A stretch of 64,000 nucleotides of DNA from Phytomonas francai. Taxonomy: Eukaryota; Euglenozoa; Kinetoplastea; Trypanosomatida; Trypanosomatidae. The DNA lies in contig MJCC01000002.1 in the NCBI GenBank assembly GCA_001766655.1, positions 839,050 to 903,049 on the forward strand, written 5' to 3'. Below are positions 56,706-64,000 of this stretch, one piece after another. A program made the translations under genes and the position numbers. How positions within the stretch are numbered: the first letter of the stretch is position 1; the number at the start of each line of letters is the position of its first letter. The notes under the pieces are model-generated. The model had not been told where the DNA came from, did no database searches, and was given only the letters and a program-made list of their open reading frames with translations.

Positions 56706-58391
56706 ATGAGCCTAAAACATAACCGTAAACGGAGGTTTTCAGATTTACTTGCAGGTGTTGATGAGCTTCTTGAAACACAGCTCTTCCATCAGCCTCGTAA
56801 TGGCTATCCATCCCCGAACGATAACAATAAAAAAGAGGAAAGTTCTACACCCCTCTCGAGCAACTCCCCAACTTTAAACACCGCCGTTCATAACAAGCGT
56901 TTAGAATCAAGTCCTTCGGAAGGACAAACGGAATTAGTGAGTTTGGGTGGAATCCAAATGGATCTTCTCCATCGTCGAGATGAGGAAGTTGCGGAATTAG
57001 CTCTGTTTTACGTCAAAACTCTTGCGAAGCGTCCTTCTACGCGTGGTTTCAAGGAGTTTATACACTTTTTCGCAACGACGAGTGTTGATACGATTCTTTT
57101 CGCGCTTAAGCACACAAACACCTTGGAAGCTTTCTATTCCACCCTGTTTACCATTTATATACGGGAGAATTCGAGCACTCATCTGGAATTTATTCGCTTT
57201 ATTGAGGTGGCTGTCAAGCATAGCACTTGTGAGCTGCTATGCAATGAGGTTGTGGTGGATCGTTTGCTTGAGGAATTAAAAGAAGCTATTGAGGGTAACG
57301 TAAAGGCATCGCCGTCAATTAAAATGGAAGAAAATAATCAAACGGAAGGAGAAGCTCCCTCACACTGGTCAGAGCGCCCCTCCAAAAAAAGAAAGTCGAA
57401 TGCACCCGAAGAGACTCCAACCGCTTTCGATATGAAGGCTATTTCCAAAGTATTAGATCAGCTAGGTTCGCCCGCACCATCGTCCTCAGCTTCGGTGTGC
57501 TTACGAATTCTTCTTCGCCTTATCTTTTTTCAAAATCAACAGGCCGAGAAGGACTCGCCGTGGAGCACATTTTTTTCTGTTGCCTCGTACTTTGCGTTAC
57601 GAAATGGGCTTTGCCTTCTTGGGGAGTATTTGCAGCAGACTCCAGAGGATATGATTGGCTTTCTATCGTTTATTGAAGTTCTAACCGCCTCCTCTTCTTA
57701 TAACAAATCTGAAGGTTTATCACGTATCGTTGAACCCCTTTTACGATCGCTTATTGAATCTGGAGACAGCTCTACTAATCTCACAGACGCTGAAAGGGTT
57801 GCTGTACTGCGTATTTTAACAAATATCACCAGCTTGCAGCCGGATATTCTTTCAACCGCGCAGCGTATTCATCTTGCCGCCCATTTTCAACGTAATTTGT
57901 TGTCTTGCAGTTGTGAAGATGAGATTACTAGCTTTTCTCTGTGTTGTGCGATCAACATCATCAAATGGGAGGTCAAGCATGCGATAAAACCACCCCGCTT
58001 TTCCCTAGAGCTTGTGAGCGATGCGGAGGTCTATCACAGGGTCGCTGTCGCCATGATTACTCGATACTACAGTGATAATACGGCATACACCGTTTTGAGT
58101 GGATATTATGCCATCTTTTTGGCGTTTATTTTCCGAGTGGAATTCGAAAACAAGGAGAGGAAGAAAAACCTTCGAGACGAGGTCATCACAGCCCTCACTC
58201 AGGCCTTGAAGAATGTTTCATTCGGGGAAAAATGTGCGCACAATCCGATGACAGTTATCGTAGCCATCATCCAGGAGTTTATTATCTTCCAAAGCGAGTC
58301 AAACACTTTAACGCGTGATACCCTCCTCGAACTAAAATCCCTCATTGATGTGCTTGTTGAGGTGAATGGCATTACCATCAGCGAAGATTAA
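56706..58391 (+). CDS. WAPL-like cohesin-release factor candidate
   Basis: A 561-residue protein from ATG 56706 (the open frame upstream starts with TTG). A basic, Ser-rich N-terminus with RKRRFSDLLAGVDELLETQL is followed by a helical-repeat domain (about 80-185 and 250-555) split by a charged insert (SERPSKKRKSNAPEE). Segments resembling the WAPL domain are the early block DEEVAELALFYVKTLAKRPSTRGF, VDTILFALKHTNTLEAFYS, VLRILTNITSLQPDIL in the place of the V-L-x-x-I-x-N-L-T motif, and SGYYAIFLAFIF. WAPL opens the cohesin ring to release it from chromatin. The match is by pattern and modest; another armadillo/HEAT protein is possible. Composition is AT-richer than most neighbours. Confidence 0.6.
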   Translation: MSLKHNRKRRFSDLLAGVDELLETQLFHQPRNGYPSPNDNNKKEESSTPLSSNSPTLNTAVHNKRLESSPSEGQTELVSLGGIQMDLLHRRDEEVAELALFYVKTLAKRPSTRGFKEFIHFFATTSVDTILFALKHTNTLEAFYSTLFTIYIRENSSTHLEFIRFIEVAVKHSTCELLCNEVVVDRLLEELKEAIEGNVKASPSIKMEENNQTEGEAPSHWSERPSKKRKSNAPEETPTAFDMKAISKVLDQLGSPAPSSSASVCLRILLRLIFFQNQQAEKDSPWSTFFSVASYFALRNGLCLLGEYLQQTPEDMIGFLSFIEVLTASSSYNKSEGLSRIVEPLLRSLIESGDSSTNLTDAERVAVLRILTNITSLQPDILSTAQRIHLAAHFQRNLLSCSCEDEITSFSLCCAINIIKWEVKHAIKPPRFSLELVSDAEVYHRVAVAMITRYYSDNTAYTVLSGYYAIFLAFIFRVEFENKERKKNLRDEVITALTQALKNVSFGEKCAHNPMTVIVAIIQEFIIFQSESNTLTRDTLLELKSLIDVLVEVNGITISED

Positions 58392-59075
58392 CGAGTTCAG
58401 GAAAGGAGACAAAAAGCACCTCATTTGAGGTTATGGTGGGGACTCGTTTCAGCTTACCTTAAGGCGAAGTGAGTCAACAAGAACCTGTCAACAACTTCGT
58501 CGCGTATTTTTTACTTCTTTGGATTTAAAATGATTTTCACACCATTCACGAGGATATTCCAGCCCATTACGCATAGTTGATTTTATTCATAAGAAGGCTG
58601 TGTGCCTCCTAAAGGGAAAAAATCTACCAATACGCTAGGTTTTTCCTTATGCATGCAAACCAACCGTTATTTTATTCATATGCACAAGGAAGCAATTACT
58701 ACGTGCTTAACTTTTAATAGCTTTACCCTTGAAGGGGATAGCGTTTAGTCTTTCAGACTTTGATTGGTCTTTATGCACAACCTGAGGAATTTTCTCGTAT
58801 CACTTCTCCCCCGCCGCTCTGGTTTTGTTTTATTCTCAAAAAGAAACGCGGGTTTTTTTTTAAATACAAAGGTACCTCTGACACCTATTCGGAAAACTAA
58901 CTTTTTTGATATTCGGCGTCTATTCTCCTTTTTTTTTAAAGTAAAAAGAATCACTCGGCGTTACTTTTTCCCCACACACATAAACGGGGAGTGGGAAGGG
59001 GGAGTCTTTAGAAACAACTAATATACATATACATAAGGTAAAAAAGAATCTTGTAGTAGTAATAATAAAATAAAA
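58392..59075 (+). other. intergenic spacer, no gene recognised
   Basis: AT-rich. Frames at 58745-59021 on both strands are dominated by Phe/Lys from A/T runs and are not convincing. T-runs near 58846-58860 and 58930-58939 may be splicing signals. Confidence 0.55.
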
Positions 59076-59822
59076 ATGAGTAAAAAATCCGGGCGAGTCG
59101 TGAAATTAAAACCTTCCGAATCGCAGCGGAGCGTGAAGTCGTTGATGAGCATTACACCTTCCATGAAGACCCCTCAGTCGGCCACCATAACGGCGAGCGG
59201 CTCCAGCTCGAATTTCACCCGCGGAAATCGTATAGAGATGGAAGTGCTGTTCGACCGATTGAAAAAACTCGACAAGGGGGATAGCTCGGATGCGATTTAC
59301 ACCCGCGGAATCGAGCAGCTCTGTAGTGACCTCGCGATTAAGCCGAATTCGCTGGAGATGTTCGTCTTGATTTGGCGTCTTCGAGCGGTGCGGGATAGCT
59401 GCGTAAGCCGGAACGAGTGGCTTTTGTTCATTTTTAACTCCGGTGTCTTGGCGTTATCCCAACTCAAGGACTACCTTTGCGAGTCCGTTCACATCGTGCA
59501 GGAGAGTCAGGAGGAGTTCTACTCCATGTACAACTTCCTCTACGACTATATCCGCGGCGAGAACAATCGGCGAATGCCCGCAGCACGGGCCGTGCAGGCC
59601 TGGAAAGTGTTTTTCGAGCAGAAGAAAGATCTCGTGGATAAGTGGAATCAGTGGATCCTTAAGGAGTATCACTATGAAATTTCAAGGGATCTGTGGGAGC
59701 AGGCCGCTCTCTTTTTCCTGAGTAGAAAGCAACAAAACGATAAGAACAATCACACCGTTGACTTGCACGAGCGCTCGAGTGTCATTGACGACTTTTGTAA
59801 GTGGGAAAATTCCATATCTTAG
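59076..59822 (+). CDS. DCN1-like cullin-neddylation factor
   Basis: A 248-residue protein from ATG 59076. After a basic Ser/Thr-rich N-terminus, the PONY (potentiating neddylation) domain occupies about 50-235: EVLFDRLKKLDKGDSSDAIY, GIEQLCSDLAIKPNSLEMFVLIWRL, SRNEWLLFIF, then FYSMYNFLYDYIRG, ARAVQAWKVFFEQ, and the C-terminal WNQWILKEYHYEISRDLWEQAALFF. These follow the DCN1 order L-F-D-x-Y, G-I-x-x-L-C-x-D-L, W-x-F-x-x-Q...EF and W-x-x-F-L...ISKDTWN. DCN1 acts as co-E3 placing NEDD8 on cullins. No UBA domain precedes it, as in many protist homologues. Assignment is confident. Confidence 0.88.
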   Translation: MSKKSGRVVKLKPSESQRSVKSLMSITPSMKTPQSATITASGSSSNFTRGNRIEMEVLFDRLKKLDKGDSSDAIYTRGIEQLCSDLAIKPNSLEMFVLIWRLRAVRDSCVSRNEWLLFIFNSGVLALSQLKDYLCESVHIVQESQEEFYSMYNFLYDYIRGENNRRMPAARAVQAWKVFFEQKKDLVDKWNQWILKEYHYEISRDLWEQAALFFLSRKQQNDKNNHTVDLHERSSVIDDFCKWENSIS

Positions 59823-60788
59823 TGATGCTACATACTCCTTACCCCTTTATTACCATTTATTAAGTATTCATCGTTTTTTAGAGGGAAAATAATGCTCTTA
59901 ACAGTTTATGTGCGTAAATAAATTCTATTCACTCTTGTTTCTATTAGCTCTTTTGGTGCATTCTTTCACTCCCACATCCCCACTCCTTCGATTTCATTTA
60001 AAATATATAACGAAGAGTAAAAAGAAGCACTGTTCACATTTTTAATCCTATGCTTTCTCTATATTGTCATTATGATGATTATTATTTTGGTACCTACATC
60101 GTATTTTATTTTTGCCCTAACTCGTTTCGTACAATATCAACCTTAACGTCTTCTCGACACTGGTGCTTCATATTATTGTATAGGAAGCCGAGTGGGTAAT
60201 TCCTTTGCAATTAGTATAGAAGGGTAGATTAACAAGCAGAGAAATCCATCCCTTAGGATATACTAATTAGCGTGCAAGATTTTACTATAAACACATGGGG
60301 AAAATGGTAAACAAAAAATGGAGTGAGAAGGATGGAGAAGGATGTGTGTGTGTATCCTTCAGAAAAATTGAATATTTTTCCCCTAGTAGTTATTCATATT
60401 ATTATTATGCATTCAGCCATCGTAAATGACAATACCTTCAATCACACCCCCTAAGGCTTGGTCAGGGGAAAAAACAGCAGAATACTGTAATGCTAGTCGT
60501 AATTTTATTCATCGCTAATTTGCTTAGTGTGCCTATCCATCACATTACCAATATGGTGCATATATGCTTATTCTCATGGAAAAAGTTTCCCATCTCAGAA
60601 TAACTAATTTTAAATCATCAATGTCATTTCCTATATGCACGATCCCTTTCTTTTTTTTTTTGGGGGGGGGGGGGGCTATGGGGGGGCTACCCAATCCTGT
60701 CTCGACTTTCCCTCAACCTTTGTCGAATTTCAAACTGGACATCACACCCCAGTAAGGGTTTTTGCAAATAAACTTTTAATAAACTAAA
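59823..60788 (+). other. intergenic spacer, no gene recognised
   Basis: AT-rich 3' UTR and spacer of nearly 1 kb. Near the right end a T-run and a G14 run (60662-60675) precede the GAR1 gene. No tRNA or other RNA gene was recognised. Confidence 0.55.
60662..60675 (+). repeat. poly-G run of 14
   Basis: G homopolymer directly after a T-run, 114 bases before the GAR1 start. Confidence 0.85.
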
Positions 60789-61388
60789 ATGGCGCGTGGC
60801 TTTGGCGGCGGCGGCGGGGGCGGGGGCAATCGCGGCGGGCGCGGCTTCGGCGGCGGCGGTTTTGGCGGCGGCGGGCGCGGCCGCGGGGGGTTCTCCGCGG
60901 AGCCCGACCCCCCCGAGCAAATCCAGCAGGTCGGCGTCTTCATGAACGCGGCGGAGGGCGATTTAGTCTACCAGGTCACCACGAGCGGCACCGTCCCGCG
61001 CTTCAACGCCTTCGTCTACACGGAGAAGAAGGCGAAGATCGGCAAGATCGACGAGATCCTGGGGAGCACGACGGACGTGATGTTCTCCGTGAAGCCCGTC
61101 CCCGGCGTGCAGACGGCCTCGCTCGCCGTCGGCGATAAGGCCTTCATCTCGCCCACGCAGTTCTCGCCGATGCGGATGTTCACGGACCCGCCGAAGCCGC
61201 GCGGGCGGGGAGGCCGCGGGGGATTCGCGGGAAGGGGCGGCGGCGGCGGCGAGGGCCGCGGGGGCTTCGCGGGAAGGGGCGGCGGCGGGGGGCGCGGGAG
61301 CTTCGGCGGACGGGGCGGCGGTCGTGGAAGCTTCGGCGGCCGCGGGGGGGGCCGCGGCTTGAATAACGGACCTCGCCGAGGGTATTAA
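60789..61388 (+). CDS. GAR1: GAR1, H/ACA snoRNP protein
   Basis: A 199-residue nucleolar protein of the H/ACA ribonucleoprotein that guides pseudouridylation of rRNA. Start ATG 60789. It has two glycine-arginine-rich arms (residues 1-35 and about 136-199, RGG/GRGG units) around the GAR1 core. The core reads VGVFMNAAEGDLVYQVTTSG, PRFNAFVYTEKKAKIGKIDEI, LGSTTDVMFSVKPVPGV, KAFISPTQFSPMRMF. The sequence IGKIDEILG is the family hallmark. Length is typical. The core binds the pseudouridine synthase Cbf5/dyskerin; the arms bind RNA and are usually methylated on arginine. The repeats make the gene very GC-rich. Confidence 0.97.
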   Translation: MARGFGGGGGGGGNRGGRGFGGGGFGGGGRGRGGFSAEPDPPEQIQQVGVFMNAAEGDLVYQVTTSGTVPRFNAFVYTEKKAKIGKIDEILGSTTDVMFSVKPVPGVQTASLAVGDKAFISPTQFSPMRMFTDPPKPRGRGGRGGFAGRGGGGGEGRGGFAGRGGGGGRGSFGGRGGGRGSFGGRGGGRGLNNGPRRGY

Positions 61389-62774
61389 TTGAAAACGGGT
61401 GTCTACAAGAGGGGGGAGGAAAGGAAGGCGGATAATAATATTGAAAGTTGTTCTTGGAGGAAATAAAATGACCTTGCTAAGCCACCAGCTAAGTTATAAA
61501 GAGAGGGGCAAATAGCAAAAATAATCCGTTAAATCATAATCCATGCAATAGTGCTTCTGTACCCAAATTGACGAGAAAGGGAGGATAGGTAATTCTTTGG
61601 GGGAGGGGGGGGGGGGGCACCGATTCCATTTTAATATACTAATCGAGCCCCCTTATTTTTCCCTGCCGCGTTAATCAGCTTTTATATACTAATCTATGAA
61701 AACTAATGTGGTTCTTTATGCTAGACACCGGAATTCATTTACGTGTGTCTTCTTCTAGTAACGTCTTTGATGGTACAAGCCTAATCATTATTACCCTTCT
61801 TCTATTATTATTGAGGTCTGGAAAAGGCTAAAAGTGCTTTTCGTATTGAGGTAGTGCACTGGTTGTTGCGCCTCTGTAATGAACTATCAAGTTGGTATTT
61901 TTATCCCCTTTAGATTTAAGTTGGCGTTTTCTTAGAGATCAAGGATGTCCTGTATGCAGTGCACGTGTTGATTAACTTGGAAACTGCACCAATAGTCCAG
62001 GACTTTAGATTTTAAAGCATGTCTTACAGTGTTTCCTTCTGCAGATGTCTTGAGCATTCCGCGCTGCCTTTGTTCACGAGTCAGAGTGGTCAAATACTCT
62101 CCGTCTTTTCGCTTGCTAACCTTATTTAAAATCACCAATGCTCAACGATCAAATGACAAGGATGCCTCTTTATGAACCAATTGGTTTTGTGTCTCACTTC
62201 CATTTTCAGCAACACTCAACGTTCGCATTGCAGCATCACCTACTTGTGTATTGTTTCTTATCGCTTTCATTGTCCTTCTTCATGACTCATTTCGGGAGAG
62301 AAAGAAACTAAAATATATACACACGGACGCACATACACTGGCCTCCGAAGGAAATAAGAGGATGCGCTGCAGAAAACGTTACTGAATTCATTTTTTGCAC
62401 CCCTTGTTTTAGTAAAAATGCAAGGCAAATGAAAAGAGTATATGGTTTCAAAAAAAAAAAGGATGCCAGTCTTAAAAAAGAAACCGTTCTTTGAAGCGTA
62501 GAACTGTTGAAGGAAAAAATGTTAGAGGTATCATGCGACTATTTTCTTTTTCCTAAATTCACCCTACTTTTGCCACATTTCTTTTCCGTATTCTTCTCCG
62601 TTGCATGGTTTCTTTTCTAGGATAGAGGAGTTGTTGTTGTTGTTTTTGTTTTTATTTTAGCTTTCTTATTATCGTACGTTATCTGGACGTTTGGTTAAAA
62701 AATTCGGTGGTAATTGCAAGTTAAGGTAAGGTAGCTGAAGGTTAGAAAGGAGCATACCTGGCGAGAATACAAAA
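61389..62774 (+). other. 1.4-kb spacer, no sense gene recognised
   Basis: Long AT-rich spacer. It has a G-rich run at about 61599-61617, an antisense frame at 61932-62138 with no ATG at its start, a moderate-GC patch near 61930-62240, and T-rich stretches near 62640-62665. The last probably belong to the alpha-COP splicing signal. Confidence 0.5.
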
Positions 62775-64000
62775 ATGTTCACCAAGTTCGATGTTCGCTC
62801 GTCAAGAGTGAAAGGGATTAGCTTCCACAAACAACGGTCGTGGATTCTATGTGGGCTCCACAACGGGATGGTCCAAATATGGGACTATCGCATGAATATG
62901 TCTATAGAAACCTTTAACGATCATAGTGGGTCCGTCCGTGGCGTTGACTTTCACGATACGCAGCCGATCTTCGTGACGGGGGCCGATGACGCGACGGTGA
63001 AGGTGTGGAATTATAAGCTGCGGCGCTGCCTGTACACGCTGACGGGGCACCTCGACTACGTGCGCACGACCTTCTTCCACCACGAGCAGCCCTGGATCCT
63101 TTCCAGCTCCGACGACTACACGATTCGCATCTGGAATTGGCAAAACCGCAAGAGCGTGGCGTGTCTGCCGGGCCACAACCACTTCGTGATGTGCGCGCAG
63201 TTTCACCCGCATGAGGACCTGATCGTCTCGGCGAGTCTGGACAAGACGATCCGGGTCTGGGATATCTCGCTCCTCCGAAACCACCGCCAGGAGACGACCC
63301 TCACGCATGATCTTTTGAGGACGAACGACGTGATCGTGAAGTCCGTCCTCGAGGAGCATGAGCGGGGGGTGAATTGGGTAGCCTTTCACCCGACAAAGTC
63401 GTACTTCGTATCGGGGTCGGATGACCGGACGGTGGGCATCTGGAGGCTGACAAGGACGGCATGCTACCTCGAGGCCTCGCTCCGCGGACACACGAATAAT
63501 GTCTGCTGCGTGACCTTCCTCAAGGACTTTATCATATCCAACGGCGAGGATCGCACGATTCGCGTCTGGGATTCGCAGCAGCACCAACAGCTGATGGTAT
63601 TCCAGCGCGATAACGACCGATATTGGATCCTCGCCACGGATCTGGAAAACAACCTCATTGCGGCTGGGCACGACTCCGGCTTGCAGGTATTCAAGATCCT
63701 AAACGAGCGCATCCCCTTCGCAATCGAGAACGGCGGCAACCCGTCCATGTTCTACGTCTACGAGAATGCGCTGCACAAGTATGAGTTTGAAAACGGCAGC
63801 TCGACCTCGGTCTTCCTGCCCTCTCGACTTCATCTGCCGCGGACGATCTCGATCAACCCGGCGGATAAACAAGTAGCGTTGTGGTACAAGACCCGAACCG
63901 AGACCTTTGGCTTCACGGAGTCCTTTTTCTTCTCCAACTCGGGCGTCGTGGGCGAGGGTAATATTTTCAGACATCAGAACGTGATGGGCTCCGTCTTTTT
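62775..64000 (+). CDS. COPA: coatomer alpha subunit (alpha-COP), 3' end outside window
   Basis: Subunit of the COPI coat for Golgi-to-ER and intra-Golgi transport. The ATG at 62775 opens the conserved N-terminus MFTKFDVRSSRVKGISFH. The first WD40 propeller follows with near-textbook repeats: WILCGLHNGMVQIWDYRM, HSGSVRGVDFH, VKVWNYKLRRCLYTLTGHLDY, IRIWNWQNRKSVACLPGHNH, MCAQFHPHEDLIVSASLDK, DRTVGIWRL, GEDRTIRVWD. This propeller recognises KKxx retrieval signals. The KLRRCLYTLTGHLDYVRTTFFHHEQPWIL segment (bases of about 63015-63100) is almost invariant among eukaryotes. The frame stays open to base 64000 (408 codons), so roughly the first third of the usual 1200-residue protein is visible. Confidence 0.98.
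   Translation, partial: MFTKFDVRSSRVKGISFHKQRSWILCGLHNGMVQIWDYRMNMSIETFNDHSGSVRGVDFHDTQPIFVTGADDATVKVWNYKLRRCLYTLTGHLDYVRTTFFHHEQPWILSSSDDYTIRIWNWQNRKSVACLPGHNHFVMCAQFHPHEDLIVSASLDKTIRVWDISLLRNHRQETTLTHDLLRTNDVIVKSVLEEHERGVNWVAFHPTKSYFVSGSDDRTVGIWRLTRTACYLEASLRGHTNNVCCVTFLKDFIISNGEDRTIRVWDSQQHQQLMVFQRDNDRYWILATDLENNLIAAGHDSGLQVFKILNERIPFAIENGGNPSMFYVYENALHKYEFENGSSTSVFLPSRLHLPRTISINPADKQVALWYKTRTETFGFTESFFFSNSGVVGEGNIFRHQNVMGSVF

Noticed and set aside
61932..62138. Antisense frame of 68 codons in the spacer before alpha-COP
   Set aside because: It begins with TTG right after a stop, has no family features and lies opposite the transcription direction.

Overview
The window is nuclear DNA of a flagellated kinetoplastid protist, most likely a trypanosomatid. 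All 28 genes I can support lie on the + strand. None needs an intron. They are separated by AT-rich spacers carrying pyrimidine tracts followed by AG, the usual signals for spliced-leader trans-splicing in polycistronic transcription. The histone H4 (100 aa, C-terminus YGYA) has the kinetoplastid form. The species cannot be read from the sequence. Base composition is strongly mosaic: some genes have almost only G or C at third codon positions, others are moderate, and one dynein gene changes from one state to the other.

Layout: 1-9.6 kb holds a 5'-truncated UFM1 protease (UfSP2), a small membrane protein, a mitochondrial-type protein split by a poly-C frameshift, the Rab geranylgeranyltransferase beta subunit, a mitochondrial helical protein, histone H4 and a GAF-domain protein. 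10-17.2 kb holds a DNAI7/CASC1-like axonemal dynein subunit (interrupted by an assembly gap), a membrane J-protein, a GRIP-domain golgin and an unknown protein. 17.6-33.2 kb holds CFAP46 (2684 aa), a degenerate alpha/beta hydrolase, EMC1 and an RPA70-like protein. 33.6-46.4 kb is the retrograde IFT motor, cytoplasmic dynein-2 heavy chain (4253 aa). 46.9-51.5 kb holds a zinc-knuckle protein, a FAM20-type secretory-pathway kinase candidate and an unknown protein. 51.8-58.4 kb holds a POLD3-like protein cut by a 559-base gap, a basic LYR-like protein, a LAMTOR4-like protein, an FHA plus tandem BRCT protein resembling MDC1, and a WAPL-like protein. 59-64 kb holds a DCN1-like protein, GAR1 and the start of alpha-COP, which runs off the right edge.

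The genes do not form one pathway, as is normal for kinetoplastid clusters. Recurrent themes are the flagellum (DNAI7, CFAP46, dynein-2), the secretory system (RabGGTB, GRIP golgin, EMC1, FAM20-like, alpha-COP), genome maintenance (RPA70-like, POLD3-like, MDC1-like, WAPL-like, H4) and ubiquitin-like modifiers (UfSP2, DCN1-like).

I did not find a clearly new multi-gene system. The most useful leads are the MDC1-like FHA-BRCT protein, the RPA70 paralogue that keeps the N-terminal OB fold, the FAM20-type kinase, the LAMTOR4-like protein, the hydrolase without its nucleophile, the poly-C frameshift and the compositional switch inside the dynein gene. Names rest on motif and family recognition by eye; no database search was run.
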